A DNA stretch of 64,000 bases from JAGPCK01 sp964535575 (GCA_964535575.1 CAZHTC010000008.1:79366-143365), one strand, 5' to 3'. Shown: positions 8,036 to 18,039, counted from the stretch's first letter. Notes: a model not told the origin generated them from the letters alone. A program made the numbers and translations.

Positions 8036-9925
8036 ATGACAACACTTTCAGACAACTTGAATGAGGCTCCTGAAACAGGGCCTTTAACTACTTCGGTTCC
8101 GCCTGCCGAGGGTATTGATGCGGAACTGGAAACCAAACTTGATCAACACGATATTGAAAACGAACCTGATCATGAAGAGGATGAAGAGCATTTAGCCGAT
8201 TACAGCCATTACACCTTGGCTCAACTGGCTGAGGCTGCTATAAAATCTGCCAAATCAGAGGATATACGCAGTGCCCACCTCCAGTTAAAAGCCATGCGTC
8301 AGTTTTTTGATAACCTCTACAGCAAGGAATACAACGAGAACCTCCACCACTTTATTGAGGAGGGAAATATTAAAGAGGATTTTGCTTTTAAGGACGACCA
8401 TTTCCGAAAGGATTTTTACGAAGCCTATAAAGTGGTACAACAAAAGCGTTCTGAATTAAAAGCGGCTCAGGATGCTGAAAAACTGAAAAATTTAGAAGAG
8501 AAAAAAGGGGTTCTCGATAAAATCAAGGAACTAATTGAGGGAAACGAAAGTGAACATAGCCTTAAACAGTTAAAAGATTTACAGAATGAGTGGAAACGTA
8601 TTCGCAATGTTCCGCGCGAAAGTGTGGAAGCGTTATGGAATTCGTATCATGTATTATTGGATAAGTTTTACGACAAACTTTCCATTTACAATGAACTTAA
8701 ACAATTAGACCGGGAAAAAAACTTAGATGCAAAAATTGAGCTGATAAAAAAAGCGGACGAGTTACTTGGCGAACCTTCACTAAAAAAAGCGCAGATTACG
8801 CTGAACAAGTACCACGAAGAATGGAAAAATATTGGTCCGGTTCCTAACGAATCGCGCGAAGATATATGGCAACGGTTTAAAGAAGCTTCGGACAAGGTTT
8901 ATGAAAAAATTAATACCTACCGGGCCGAAATGGATGCCAAACGCGAGCAGAATCTTCAAACCAAAAAAGCGCTATGCGAAAAGGCAGAAACCTATATAGG
9001 TTACGAATCGGAAAAGGCCAAAGAGTGGATTGCTAAAACCAAGGAACTGGAAGCCCTTTTTGAAGAATGGAGAAAAGCCGGTGCCGTACCGCAAAAATTT
9101 AATCAATCCATCTGGGAACGATTTAAACAAGCATACAACCAGTTTTACATTAACAAAAACGCGTACTTCAAAAAACTCAATAACGAACGCAACCACAACC
9201 TGAAACTGAAAACCGAGTTGTGTGAAAAAGCGGAGGAATTAGCCAATCAAACTGAGTGGAACAAAACCACTAAAGCCATTCTTGATTTACAGGCCAAATG
9301 GAAAACCATCGGGCCGGTTCATGATAAACAATCCGACAAAATATGGAAACGATTCCGTGCAGCATGTGATACGTTTTTCAGTCGTAAGTCGGGGCACTTT
9401 GAACATACCCACAAAGAGCAAAATGAAAACCTTGCGGCCAAAACTGCTTTGTTAACCCAGTTAAAAGCTCTTATTGGAAAAGAAAATGCCGAAGAGGTAT
9501 TAACCGAAGTGAAACTGGTACAGGCCGAGTGGAACAAAATTGGGTTTGTACCCATGGCAAGTAAAGAAGATATTCAAAAGCAGTACAACGATGCCCTGAA
9601 TAGCATTTACGGAACTTTCCGTCAGGAAAAAGAAGAGATGCGTGCCAAAGAACAGGCCTCGCACTACGAACTGATGGCAAGTGCTCCTGACGGGCGCGAC
9701 CGGCTAAAGAAAGAAGAACGTTTTCTGATGGATAAAATCAGAAAAATTAAAGCCCAGATTGATACTGAACAAAACAATATGGGTTTCTTTGCCAACAGCA
9801 AAAACGCCTCCCCATTCTTAAAGCAGATTGAGGAAAATCTCAAAAATGCCAAACAGGAAATAAGCAGGCTTGACGAAAAGTTAAAACTCATTCGCAAAGC
9901 CATGACTGGCGGAAATAATTCCTGA
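8036..9925 (+). CDS. DUF349 repeat protein
   Basis: The 629-residue protein begins at the ATG at 8036; the in-frame TTG at 7985 lies upstream of the predicted promoter. After an acidic N-terminus it is a long helical protein with five DUF349 repeats, each centred on a W-x-I/A-x-x-V-P-x(6)-W core (WKRIRNVP; WKNIGPVP; WRKAGAVP; WKTIGPVH; WNKIGFVP), about 75 residues apart. The C-terminus is a coiled coil (RLKKEERFLMDKIRKIKAQI). DUF349 proteins are cytosolic and of unknown biochemical role. Its stop overlaps the next start (TGATG), so the methyltransferase is coupled. Confidence 0.88.
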   Translation: MTTLSDNLNEAPETGPLTTSVPPAEGIDAELETKLDQHDIENEPDHEEDEEHLADYSHYTLAQLAEAAIKSAKSEDIRSAHLQLKAMRQFFDNLYSKEYNENLHHFIEEGNIKEDFAFKDDHFRKDFYEAYKVVQQKRSELKAAQDAEKLKNLEEKKGVLDKIKELIEGNESEHSLKQLKDLQNEWKRIRNVPRESVEALWNSYHVLLDKFYDKLSIYNELKQLDREKNLDAKIELIKKADELLGEPSLKKAQITLNKYHEEWKNIGPVPNESREDIWQRFKEASDKVYEKINTYRAEMDAKREQNLQTKKALCEKAETYIGYESEKAKEWIAKTKELEALFEEWRKAGAVPQKFNQSIWERFKQAYNQFYINKNAYFKKLNNERNHNLKLKTELCEKAEELANQTEWNKTTKAILDLQAKWKTIGPVHDKQSDKIWKRFRAACDTFFSRKSGHFEHTHKEQNENLAAKTALLTQLKALIGKENAEEVLTEVKLVQAEWNKIGFVPMASKEDIQKQYNDALNSIYGTFRQEKEEMRAKEQASHYELMASAPDGRDRLKKEERFLMDKIRKIKAQIDTEQNNMGFFANSKNASPFLKQIEENLKNAKQEISRLDEKLKLIRKAMTGGNNS

Positions 9926-10722
9926 TGAAAATCGGGCAAAAATTTTTTCAGGCCGCTTCTTTTTGTAAACACCTTTTTTCCCGAACACATGTGCAGGTGC
10001 TGCACTCGCCTTTTGTGTATGAATTGTACACCAAATGCATTTTACAAGAGAAACTGATTCCGGAATTTGACCGGATTGAAAAAAGAAGGCACTGGTTAAT
10101 TAGTATGCCGGTACCACTTACATTTACCGATGCCGGAGCAGGTTCATCTGTTACCAATAAAACCGTAAGATCTATTGCCCGGTACAGTCTTAAACCAGCC
10201 CGTCAGGCCCGCTTGCTTTATCGACTCGTAACCTTTCTTAAGCCCCGTGAGGTAGTGGAATTAGGTACCTGCTTTGGAATAACCACCTCTTATCTCACGT
10301 TGGGAGGAAAACAAATTCCGGGTTTCAAAATGACCACCTTTGAGGGAATTGAAAAAATTGCTGCCATTGCTCAGGAAACCTTTGAGCAACTTGAACTGGC
10401 AGATAAAATACAATTTAAAAAAGGGTTGTTTGATCAGGTGCTTCCCTCCTTTCTGGCGCAATTGAATCAAGTGGATTTTGCATTTATTGACGGCAATCAT
10501 CAGTACCTGCCAACCATCAATTATTTTGAGTTACTCGCACAAAAAAGCACCAATGAAACTGTTTTAATTTTTGATGATATTCACTGGTCGCCCGAAATGG
10601 AAAAAGCCTGGGAGTTTATTAAAAAGGATGCGAGAGTTACCGTTACCATCGACCTGTATTACTTAGGTCTTGTGTTCTTCCGGAAAGAGCAGGCAAAAGA
10701 ACATTTCTGCCTGAAGTTTTAG
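9925..10722 (+). CDS. Class I SAM-dependent methyltransferase (Methyltransf_24-like)
   Basis: The 265-residue protein has a Rossmann SAM-binding motif I (EVVELGTCFGITTSYLTLG, about residues 110-128). The motif II acidic turn is TFEGIEKIAAIAQETFEQL. The core then shows VDFAFIDGNHQY and VLIFDDIHWSPEMEKAWEFI, typical of O-methyltransferase-like class I enzymes. The substrate is unknown. The start overlaps the DUF349 stop (TGATG). It converges on the S8 protease gene with only 6 bp between stops. Confidence 0.82.
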   Translation: MKIGQKFFQAASFCKHLFSRTHVQVLHSPFVYELYTKCILQEKLIPEFDRIEKRRHWLISMPVPLTFTDAGAGSSVTNKTVRSIARYSLKPARQARLLYRLVTFLKPREVVELGTCFGITTSYLTLGGKQIPGFKMTTFEGIEKIAAIAQETFEQLELADKIQFKKGLFDQVLPSFLAQLNQVDFAFIDGNHQYLPTINYFELLAQKSTNETVLIFDDIHWSPEMEKAWEFIKKDARVTVTIDLYYLGLVFFRKEQAKEHFCLKF

Positions 10723-10728
10723 TAAAAA

Positions 10729-12423
10729 TTACTTGGTGAATTCGGCCTTAAACGCATGCGGCCCGAACAATACATATAAGGTGTAATTTCCGGATTTCAG
10801 TTTTTTGTATCCTTTTAACACGTAACGCTCGGTTTGGCCTTTACGCATGGCATACTTTGCGCTTACTTTTTTCTTTCCGTTTGGCGCGGCAATAATCAAT
10901 TTCAAATCATTATCGGTTTCGGCATGAAAAGTAACTGTGATAAAAGGAGAATTAACCGGTACCGAGATATCTACCAGCTGATCCTGATTTAATCTGTAGG
11001 CCGTGTCTCCTCCCAAAATTTTATTGGCAAGTACCATATCCGGTATTCCATAGCCTAACTGATTATTGGGAACGGGATAATTGCTTCCACTCATTTTAAG
11101 GGCATCCATTACCTGTGCCGGTGTTTTTGAGCGGTTGGCCTGAACCAAACAAGCCAGCATACCCGCAAAAACCGGAGTTGAAAAGGATGTTCCGCTTGCT
11201 TTCATGTACATGCCATAAGGGGTATACACAGTGGCCAATTCGCCCATTGCTGCTAGTGTAGGTTTTATCCGTTTGTCAGCAGTTGGGCCAATAGAACTGA
11301 AATCCGATTTTTCGCCTTTTGCATTTACCGAACCAAGGGTGATAATCGAGTTGGCATCGGCCGGGGCTCCTATATATTTCCATTTATTATCGCCTTCGTT
11401 TCCGGCACTGTTGCACACCAAAATGCCTTTAGCTACTGCCAGGTCGGCCCCCAGAGTAATAAAAGTTGTTTTACCATTTAAATCGGTATACACATGCCCC
11501 ATGCTTTTATCATCAAACTGCGTGTACCCTACTGACGAGGTAATGATATCTGCTCCTGCGCTGTCGGCAAATTCGGCTGCACATACCCAGTTAATTTCTT
11601 CAACCGGAAATTCGGTGGCCGCATCTTCCGAACGAAGTAATAGATACGAGGCAAACGGAGCAGTTCCCACCATTTTACCAGGTTCATAGGCAGCCATACA
11701 CGATAACACTTCAAGGCCGTGGTCATCATCGTCAAACACGGTATCATTTCCTTCTACAAAATCATAGGTGGCAATCAAACCTTTTTTTACCACAATACGC
11801 AGGGCTGGCAACTCATCTAAATTGCTAAACCCTGCATCAATGCAGGCTATTCTAACATCCGACCCATTAAAGCCCGCCTTATGTAATTTATCGCCATTGC
11901 ACATGGCAATCTGGTTAAAGGCAGTTCCATAATAACTTTTGCCAAACTGGTCTTCCAGCACCACAGGCTTTGGTTCGTATTTATAAACCGGAGGCTGGAT
12001 TAACGAATCGGGGATTATATTCAGTAAATTAAAAATGGCCTGCAGTTTTTCATATCCTACCAGTTTCACTTCCTTCACAAAAGGCAATTTTTTAATTTCA
12101 GCAAGAGCTGCCGTGTCTTTTAAATGGATGGTAACTCCGTTAAGCCACCTGCTGTGGTTGCGTACTTCCACCCCCTCAAGTCCGGCAAGTTTATCAATGT
12201 AGTTGTAGTTTACAGGAAGGTCGGTTGAGTCAAGAGTAATATTAAATCTGGTTCTTCTGTCAAGTGCCCTGTAGGATAAAAATTCTTTAGGACGTTCGAA
12301 ACTATAAGGAGAATCTTTTTTGTCAGTAAAACCCACCCAGTATTTATATTCCGAAATTACCTGCCCTTTTGCCCCGGCAAAAAATGCCATACAAGAAAGA
12401 AGCAGAATCATTTTTTTTGTCAT
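10729..12423 (-). CDS. Secreted subtilisin-like S8 family serine protease
   Basis: The 564-residue protease has a signal peptide (about 1-20). An N-terminal propeptide-like region carries EYKYWVGFTDKKDSPYS, usual in Bacteroidota S8 proteases. The catalytic triad is visible: Asp196 (IACIDAGFS), His235 (DDDDHGLEVLS) and Ser413 (ASGTSFSTPVFAG), with oxyanion Asn342 (CNSAGNEGD). The last 90 residues form a beta-sandwich-like domain (SPFITVTFHAETDNDLKLIIAAPNGKK-type text). I see no YPNP sorting motif, so its export route beyond the periplasm is uncertain. It lies 6 bp after the lipoprotein gene, likely in one transcript with mnmA. Confidence 0.9.
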   Translation of the reverse strand: MTKKMILLLSCMAFFAGAKGQVISEYKYWVGFTDKKDSPYSFERPKEFLSYRALDRRTRFNITLDSTDLPVNYNYIDKLAGLEGVEVRNHSRWLNGVTIHLKDTAALAEIKKLPFVKEVKLVGYEKLQAIFNLLNIIPDSLIQPPVYKYEPKPVVLEDQFGKSYYGTAFNQIAMCNGDKLHKAGFNGSDVRIACIDAGFSNLDELPALRIVVKKGLIATYDFVEGNDTVFDDDDHGLEVLSCMAAYEPGKMVGTAPFASYLLLRSEDAATEFPVEEINWVCAAEFADSAGADIITSSVGYTQFDDKSMGHVYTDLNGKTTFITLGADLAVAKGILVCNSAGNEGDNKWKYIGAPADANSIITLGSVNAKGEKSDFSSIGPTADKRIKPTLAAMGELATVYTPYGMYMKASGTSFSTPVFAGMLACLVQANRSKTPAQVMDALKMSGSNYPVPNNQLGYGIPDMVLANKILGGDTAYRLNQDQLVDISVPVNSPFITVTFHAETDNDLKLIIAAPNGKKKVSAKYAMRKGQTERYVLKGYKKLKSGNYTLYVLFGPHAFKAEFTK

Positions 12424-12429
12424 CAGAAA

Positions 12430-13113
12430 TTATTTAATGTAAGCACTCAGTTTGTATCGCAACCTCAACCCGTTTATTTTCGGTTGGCCTCCACGGTCAA
12501 ATTGGGTATTCAGCGAATCGTATTGGCTATATACCATTCCAATATAGGGGGCATAGATTCTGTTTTTTTCCATGAGCTCAATCAGATTCGAATCACTTTG
12601 CTCCACCACAGTAATGGTATTCACAAAAAGTTCGTTCAACCCCTGATAGGATGAGCCAATATTGTCGTAATAAAATTCAGGCTTATCGGTATGTGTGGTG
12701 TAAGCATACCCGTTCCAGCTTGTGGAATTATTTACCGGAAAAATTAACCGGATAATTTTTTCATTTTGCTGGGTAACCTCAGCTGTAAAAGTAGTTAAAG
12801 TAGAAAATCCTGCATGATAAAACTCCCAAGCATCGGTGTCGTGCTGCCGGTAATACCATTCAATGCGCTGATTGATTTTACCATCTATTCCGCTGAATGT
12901 ATCGGCAATAATTTCCTTGCATTGATAGGTAAATGTATCAACGGTTCCATTAAAATCATCATACACAATGGAATCTATTTCGTAAATTAACTGGTGCCCT
13001 ATGTTAACCGGAAAATATTCATATCCGGCTGCATAATTCCCTTTATCGGGCTCTGTTTTTTTACAGGCCGACAAAAGAAAAAGTACACAAATAAGATAAT
13101 TTATTTTTCGCAT
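12430..13113 (-). CDS. Lipoprotein of unknown function
   Basis: The 227-residue protein has a lipobox (LFLLSACKKTEPDKG, Cys at about 17), so it is membrane anchored. The mature part (YFPVNIGHQLIYEIDSIVYDDFNGTVDTF) is beta-rich and resembles other hypothetical Bacteroidota lipoproteins. I assign no function. The ATG at 13113 overlaps the mnmA stop (TGATG); a TTG one codon upstream is possible but less likely. It sits between mnmA and the S8 protease, probably in one operon. Confidence 0.75.
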   Translation of the reverse strand: MRKINYLICVLFLLSACKKTEPDKGNYAAGYEYFPVNIGHQLIYEIDSIVYDDFNGTVDTFTYQCKEIIADTFSGIDGKINQRIEWYYRQHDTDAWEFYHAGFSTLTTFTAEVTQQNEKIIRLIFPVNNSTSWNGYAYTTHTDKPEFYYDNIGSSYQGLNELFVNTITVVEQSDSNLIELMEKNRIYAPYIGMVYSQYDSLNTQFDRGGQPKINGLRLRYKLSAYIK

Positions 13114-14222
13114 CAATTGGCTTGTATCTGAAAACCCGATTCAATCCATCCGCCTCCAATTAAATCATTTTCTTCGTAAAAAACTGCACTTTGCCCCGGA
13201 GCAATAGCTTTTACCTCGCTGTGAAACTCTATTTTCATGCGGTTTCCTTCCTGTGTGATGGTACTTAAACTACCTGCATCCTTATAGCGAATTTTTGTTA
13301 AGGCCTCCATGGGCTCGGTAAGGGAAGCATATTTTACCATATTCAACCCGCGCACCCACATGCCGTTTCTGTTCAAATCTTCAATTTTGCCAAGCACCAC
13401 GGTATTGGTTTCAGGTTTAATCTCTACCACAAACAAGGGCTCTCCCACTGCAATTTCCAATCCTTTACGCTGCCCTACAGTATAAAACGGATATCCTTTG
13501 TGTTTGCCAATAATGCGGCCATCAGTGAGTACAAAATTCCCACCGTCAACACGTGCCTCCAGGCCGGGGTCTCTGCGTTTTAAAAAGCCCCGGTAATCAT
13601 TATCAGGAACAAAACAAATTTCGTAACTCTCACTTTTTTTAGCCAATTCGGTAAAGCCCATATCAATGGCCATTTGTTTAATTTCGGGCTTGCGGTACTG
13701 TCCCATAGGGAAACGGGTTTTTGCCAGACTTGCCTGACTAAGCCCCCACAACACATAACTTTGATCCTTGTTTTCGTCCTTGCCTTTTGAAATCACATAC
13801 CGGTTGTTTTCCTGCCTCACATTGGCATAATGGCCTGTAGCAATAAATTCACAATCCAGCATATTGGCCCGTTTTAAAAGTGCTTCCCATTTGATATGGG
13901 TATTGCAGAGCACACATGGATTGGGTGTGCGTCCGGCTATATACTCGTCAACAAAATTGTTTATCACAAAATCGCCAAACTCTTCGCGGATATCAAGAAT
14001 CATGTGGTGAATGCCATATTGCACGGCAATGGTACGGGCATCGTTAATTGAATCAAGACTGCAGCAACCGGTTTCTTTTTTGCTGCCTCCCGAAGTTTCA
14101 TAGTCCCATGTTTTCATGGTAATTCCTACCACTTCATACCCCTCTTCGGCCAGCATTACGGCAGTTACCGTGCTGTCGATACCGCCACTCATAGCCACTA
14201 ATATTTTACCGTGTTTGCTCAT
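13113..14222 (-). CDS. mnmA: tRNA-specific 2-thiouridylase
   Basis: The 369-residue enzyme places sulfur on U34 of Glu, Gln and Lys tRNAs. The N-terminal PP-loop is VAMSGGIDSTV (about 8-18). The first catalytic Cys lies in NPCVLCNTHIKW (about 100-111) and the second in SYEICFVPDNDY (about 199). The central domain has FYTVGQRKGL and the C-terminal barrel ends with GQSAVFYEENDLIGGGWIE. It is the first gene of a reverse operon, with a good -7 box upstream. Confidence 0.95.
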   Translation of the reverse strand: MSKHGKILVAMSGGIDSTVTAVMLAEEGYEVVGITMKTWDYETSGGSKKETGCCSLDSINDARTIAVQYGIHHMILDIREEFGDFVINNFVDEYIAGRTPNPCVLCNTHIKWEALLKRANMLDCEFIATGHYANVRQENNRYVISKGKDENKDQSYVLWGLSQASLAKTRFPMGQYRKPEIKQMAIDMGFTELAKKSESYEICFVPDNDYRGFLKRRDPGLEARVDGGNFVLTDGRIIGKHKGYPFYTVGQRKGLEIAVGEPLFVVEIKPETNTVVLGKIEDLNRNGMWVRGLNMVKYASLTEPMEALTKIRYKDAGSLSTITQEGNRMKIEFHSEVKAIAPGQSAVFYEENDLIGGGWIESGFQIQAN

Positions 14223-14233
14223 GATTAATGGCG

Positions 14234-14241
14234 CAAAGATA
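14234..14241 (-). promoter_or_regulatory. Bacteroidota -7 box for mnmA
   Basis: The reverse strand reads TATCTTTG (exact TAnnTTTG), 11 bases before the mnmA ATG, so the leader would be only a few bases long. Confidence 0.5.
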
Positions 14242-14347
14242 ACCCGAAATACCGAGAGTGTAGAATGGTTTTAAATAAGATTAAACTTCAGGGACTTTAA
14301 ACCTTATAGCGTTTATGATATCCTACCCGCAATAAATTCAGAAGAAT

Positions 14348-14758
14348 ATGAAAAATAAAATGCTAAAATGCCTGTTACTGATTTTGATGGGCGGAAGTAT
14401 GTTGAGTACAAAAGCACAACACGACAGTTTACCTGCCGAAAAAATGGCTTACCGGTTAAAGAATCACCTTAACCTGAGCGATGACCAAACCTTAAAGATT
14501 AAAGAAATTTACAAGGTGCAGGGTCAAAAAATGAAGGCTGTAAAACAATCAACCGACAGTGCCGATGTGAAACGGGCTACCATGAAACAATTGCGTGCAG
14601 ATACCGACAGACAGGTGATGGCAGTACTTACCCCCGAACAGCAAAAACAGTATGCAGCCGTAAAAGAAAAAGTGCGCGACAACCGCAGGCAAAAAATACA
14701 ACAACACCGAAACGGAAAGGCTCCGGCCAAAACGGCCCCTGACGAAGATGATTTTTAA
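14348..14758 (+). CDS. Small periplasmic Spy/LTXXQ-like protein
   Basis: The 136-residue protein has a signal peptide (about 1-23, ending TKAQ). The mature part is helical, with LNLSDDQTLKIKEIYK and LTPEQQKQYAAVKEK, which are the paired 'LsddQ' and LTxxQ motifs of the Spy/CpxP-like family. Family members act as periplasmic chaperones or metal/stress sensors. The role here is inferred from the motif only. It is a single gene followed by a terminator. Confidence 0.7.
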   Translation: MKNKMLKCLLLILMGGSMLSTKAQHDSLPAEKMAYRLKNHLNLSDDQTLKIKEIYKVQGQKMKAVKQSTDSADVKRATMKQLRADTDRQVMAVLTPEQQKQYAAVKEKVRDNRRQKIQQHRNGKAPAKTAPDEDDF

Positions 14759-14783
14759 GAAATACGATTGAACCTTGCAACTG

Positions 14784-14812
14784 AACCCGCTTTTTGGCGG
14801 GTTTAGTTTTTT
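14784..14812 (+). terminator. Intrinsic terminator of the Spy-like gene
   Basis: AACCCGC pairs with GCGGGTT across a 6-base T-rich loop, followed by a T-rich tail. It overlaps the last codons of the convergent flippase-like gene on the other strand. Confidence 0.75.
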
Positions 14813-15786
14813 AATTCCTGTAGGCTCATCAAAAGGTAACAAATTAAACCCATGATGCACGAAAAAATTGCCTGTGCCCCATGAATGATAATGGCTAATG
14901 CAAATGCTACGGGCTCTGTTACTCCGTAAAGCATAAAAGCCGGAGTTACCAGCGAATGATACACACCCATTCCGCCTCCCTGCACCGGAATGGAGCGGCC
15001 AATGGAACCCGTAACCATCACCACAAATGCAGCCAGCGGCCCGATAAAAGCACTTTGGGGAAATGAAAAGGTCCACAGGTAAGTCATTAAAAAATAACAG
15101 GACCATATGCCCAGCGTGTAAAAAACAAAATGCCGAAACGGATTAACCTTTTTAATACTTAACAACCCTTTCAAAAAAGAATAAAGCCAGTGATGTACTT
15201 TATCCGATTGAAAAAACCTGCGCACCAACAGCCCGAAAATAAATAGCAGCACCAATACAATGGCTACCATCCACCAGGCTTTTGCCGTTATTCCTGCTCT
15301 GCCTGTGAGGGGCAGCCAGATAAAGGTTTGTATGAAATGCCATAACCTGTCAAACTGCAGCAGTAAGGCCGCCATGCAGGCAATAAAAAGCATGATAATA
15401 TCAACTACTCGCTCGGTAACCACGGCACCCAACGTTAATTCAAAAGGTGTTTTTTCTTTACGCCATATAATTAAACTGCGGGTAACCTCACCAACGCGGG
15501 GCAATGCATAATTTACCGTGTAGCCGATACTAAGTGCAATTAATCCGTTTACAAACGAAGATGGATTTCCACCGGCTTTCATTAACATACGCCAGCGTTG
15601 CACCCTAAAGAAATAGCTTAGAAAAGAAACTATAATTACCGGAATTATATTCCAATATTCTCCCTGTTTAATGGTTTCAATTGCCTGCGAGATATCAAAT
15701 TTTTGAGCGACCCAATAAAACAGTCCTCCACCTATTGCAATAAAAAACACCGGACTTGCCCAACCATATTTTTTTTTGCCGTTCAT
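14803..15786 (-). CDS. Lysylphosphatidylglycerol synthase TM / YbhN-like flippase-domain protein
   Basis: The 327-residue integral membrane protein has about eight hydrophobic segments. The family core is YFFRVQRWRMLMKAGG and ALPRVGEVTRSLIIWRKE with AVVTERVVDIIMLF (about residues 55-130), then GSIGRSIPVQGGGMGVYHS late in the protein. It has only the transmembrane flippase part and no lysyl-transferase domain. Related proteins move lipids or polyprenyl carriers. It overlaps the upstream alpha/beta hydrolase by four bases (ATGA), so the pair is coupled. Confidence 0.83.
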   Translation of the reverse strand: MNGKKKYGWASPVFFIAIGGGLFYWVAQKFDISQAIETIKQGEYWNIIPVIIVSFLSYFFRVQRWRMLMKAGGNPSSFVNGLIALSIGYTVNYALPRVGEVTRSLIIWRKEKTPFELTLGAVVTERVVDIIMLFIACMAALLLQFDRLWHFIQTFIWLPLTGRAGITAKAWWMVAIVLVLLFIFGLLVRRFFQSDKVHHWLYSFLKGLLSIKKVNPFRHFVFYTLGIWSCYFLMTYLWTFSFPQSAFIGPLAAFVVMVTGSIGRSIPVQGGGMGVYHSLVTPAFMLYGVTEPVAFALAIIIHGAQAIFSCIMGLICYLLMSLQELKN

Positions 15787-16613
15787 TTCAGTAAAAAATC
15801 ATTTACCAACTGATTAAAGGTATCTGCTTTTTCCCACTGAACAAAATGCCCGCAGTTTGGTAAAAGGTGTAGTGTACCTTGTTTAAGCTGAGCGGTTCCC
15901 AATCTGGCTACTTTTTCGGTAGTGGCGTGATGAATCAGTTTATTGGGTATAAGTTTATCCTTTTCCCCGAATATGACTAATACAGGGCAATCAATTTGAG
16001 GAAGAAAATCATATACCTGCTCATTCATCATTCCGTTAATGGAGCCCGTAACCATGGCACGGTAGTAACTTAATTTCCCTGAAAATAATTGCTCCTTAAG
16101 GTCGTTAATCATTCCTTCTGCTTCATCCGGAATTACCGAAAATCCATCACGTATAGTTGAGGCCAGATGGTATTCATCGGCATAAACAAAATTTCCCAGC
16201 ATCATCATCTGATTAAAGAGCAATTTATCGTGAGTGGTAAAAAACTCAAATCCTGCGGGAGCAGCTAAAATCAGTTTCTTTACCAATTGAGGATAACGCA
16301 GGGCAATAATCTGGGCAATTTGTCCTCCCATTGAATGGCCACACAGGTAAACTTCGCTGAGTCCGAGTTTTTGAATAAACTGCACCACCGATTCGGCATA
16401 AAAAAACATGCTGAATGGAAAATCTCCTTTGGAAGATTTCCCATTACCGGGAAGATCAATAGCTATGCACCTGTAATTCTTACTTAGTACGTCTATATTT
16501 TTTCGCCATATACTTCCATAACTCGCAAGCCCATGAATAAAAATAAGAGTATCTCCTTTTCCCGTATCTGTGTAGGCAATGGCTATCTGGTCATTAATGT
16601 TCAGGTGTTTCAT
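15783..16613 (-). CDS. Alpha/beta hydrolase
   Basis: The 276-residue cytosolic protein has an oxyanion-hole motif (LIFIHGLASYG) and a nucleophile elbow CGHSMGGQ with Ser94. The acid Asp lies in VIFGEKDKLIPN and the catalytic His in LPNCGHFVQWEKAD. An insertion of helices between about residues 125 and 200 forms the lid. The substrate is unknown. It is translationally coupled to the flippase-like protein, which hints at lipid-related work, but that is inference. Confidence 0.85.
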   Translation of the reverse strand: MKHLNINDQIAIAYTDTGKGDTLIFIHGLASYGSIWRKNIDVLSKNYRCIAIDLPGNGKSSKGDFPFSMFFYAESVVQFIQKLGLSEVYLCGHSMGGQIAQIIALRYPQLVKKLILAAPAGFEFFTTHDKLLFNQMMMLGNFVYADEYHLASTIRDGFSVIPDEAEGMINDLKEQLFSGKLSYYRAMVTGSINGMMNEQVYDFLPQIDCPVLVIFGEKDKLIPNKLIHHATTEKVARLGTAQLKQGTLHLLPNCGHFVQWEKADTFNQLVNDFLLK

Positions 16614-16662
16614 TAAAAAGTTTTTGAATCATATGGTTGCGGGAAAGGGATGAAATTTAAGT

Positions 16663-17886
16663 TCAAAACCACACTCCTATTCCGGTAATTATTTCCCAGC
16701 GCTGATGACTTGATCTGCCGTTGAGTAAAAAAATATCTTCATCACTAGTGGTTTGTAAATAGCGGCCTTCTATCCTGAAATAAGAATTTATTATGGGTTT
16801 TACTTCCATTCCGGCAGTTATTCCAAGCAAATTAATGCCTACCAATTGGTGGTGTCCGTTTTGCACAGGTCCGGTTAAAATTTCATCCGGGTCATAAAAA
16901 TACTCTACACGGGAATAAACGGCTTGTTTGGGCGTGATTTTTAATTTCACCGCAAGCAACGCACTATACATAATAGCCGATTGCGTTGAATCGCTGAGTT
17001 TGGTGTGCTGTTGGGTTCCAAAATTAGCTTCTGCACCCAAGTCAATTCGTTTTGATTTATACACAAGGTAAAGGTTATTATATATTCGGGGCTGTTTAAG
17101 CGTAGCATATACAGGCGACTCATCGCAATGAATGGTATTAAAAGTAATACTGAGTTTCGGACTGAACTCATACAAGGCAGCCAGCCCGAATGCCTTGTTT
17201 TTATTTGTTTCATGAAAAGTATTAAAACTGTTAAAAACATTTGCCTGAAGCGTAAGTTTTGAGGATGCATTCCAGGTGAGCTTGGCACCGCTCAGAAAAT
17301 ACGGTTCGTAGTACGTGGTGGTAGCAACGCTGTAGGTAATATTTTCACGGGGTTGTATGGACTCAAGGCCTATATGGGTTCTGAAAAGCCCGGCATCAAC
17401 CCACAGTTTTTTAGCTATACGCATTCCTATATTGGCTTCCTGAATAAGGTTGTATTCATTTGACCAGGCGCAATGCGGAATATCTCCGTAATGAAAAGTA
17501 AAAATACCTCGTACATTCCGCGAAGTGTAGGCTGCCGAAAGTTGCACAATATTCAGCGAGAAAGTTTCTGTTTTAGGTGCCGAGGTAGGAAATTTCTGAA
17601 ATCCGGTTGCGTTAGAGGTATCTGAATATACTCCATAATAGCAACTGATGTATCCGCTTAATGAAATGGTACCGGTGCTGTCGTATTTATCAGAGGGTGG
17701 CTGAGCGATGCGGGTTCCGGTGAAGGTGAGGTTTTGCTGATGTTTATGAACTATTTCCCAATCAATGGCTTTTCCGCGATTTATAAAAACGGTGTCCTTA
17801 TAAAAGATGAGCACACTATCCTTTTGAGCCAATGCATTGCCCCAGATTAAACTTAATAAAATAAAAAGCCCTAAACCTGTCCTCAT
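16663..17886 (-). CDS. Outer-membrane beta-barrel porin-like protein
   Basis: With the ATG at 17886 the protein has 407 residues and a clean signal peptide (MRTGLGLFILLSLIWGNALA). A longer frame adds 15 residues without signal character. The mature sequence alternates polar and hydrophobic residues in many amphipathic strands (ISLSGYISCYYGVY; LWVDAGLFRTHIG; LTLQANVFNSFNTF; RIEGRYLQTT) and ends in a terminal aromatic (IGVWF), as expected for a barrel. It resembles the OmpL-like 'beta-barrel porin-2' group. The solute is unknown. Confidence 0.75.
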   Translation of the reverse strand: MRTGLGLFILLSLIWGNALAQKDSVLIFYKDTVFINRGKAIDWEIVHKHQQNLTFTGTRIAQPPSDKYDSTGTISLSGYISCYYGVYSDTSNATGFQKFPTSAPKTETFSLNIVQLSAAYTSRNVRGIFTFHYGDIPHCAWSNEYNLIQEANIGMRIAKKLWVDAGLFRTHIGLESIQPRENITYSVATTTYYEPYFLSGAKLTWNASSKLTLQANVFNSFNTFHETNKNKAFGLAALYEFSPKLSITFNTIHCDESPVYATLKQPRIYNNLYLVYKSKRIDLGAEANFGTQQHTKLSDSTQSAIMYSALLAVKLKITPKQAVYSRVEYFYDPDEILTGPVQNGHHQLVGINLLGITAGMEVKPIINSYFRIEGRYLQTTSDEDIFLLNGRSSHQRWEIITGIGVWF

Positions 17887-18039
17887 TTTTATGAAGTGCA
17901 AGAAAACATAATAATCAGAATTATAAAACAATTAATTCAATCGGATAATCTGAAAAGAACCATATTATGGTATGTTCAGTATTTAAGTTTCAGATTTTGG
18001 ATTTCAGTAACCCACTCAGATAGTAAGGCTACTTTTATA

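Noticed and set aside
10729..12423. A T9SS sorting domain on the S8 protease
   Set aside because: The C-terminus has no YPNP-type motif or the usual terminal KIVIQ-like pattern, so I do not assign T9SS export.
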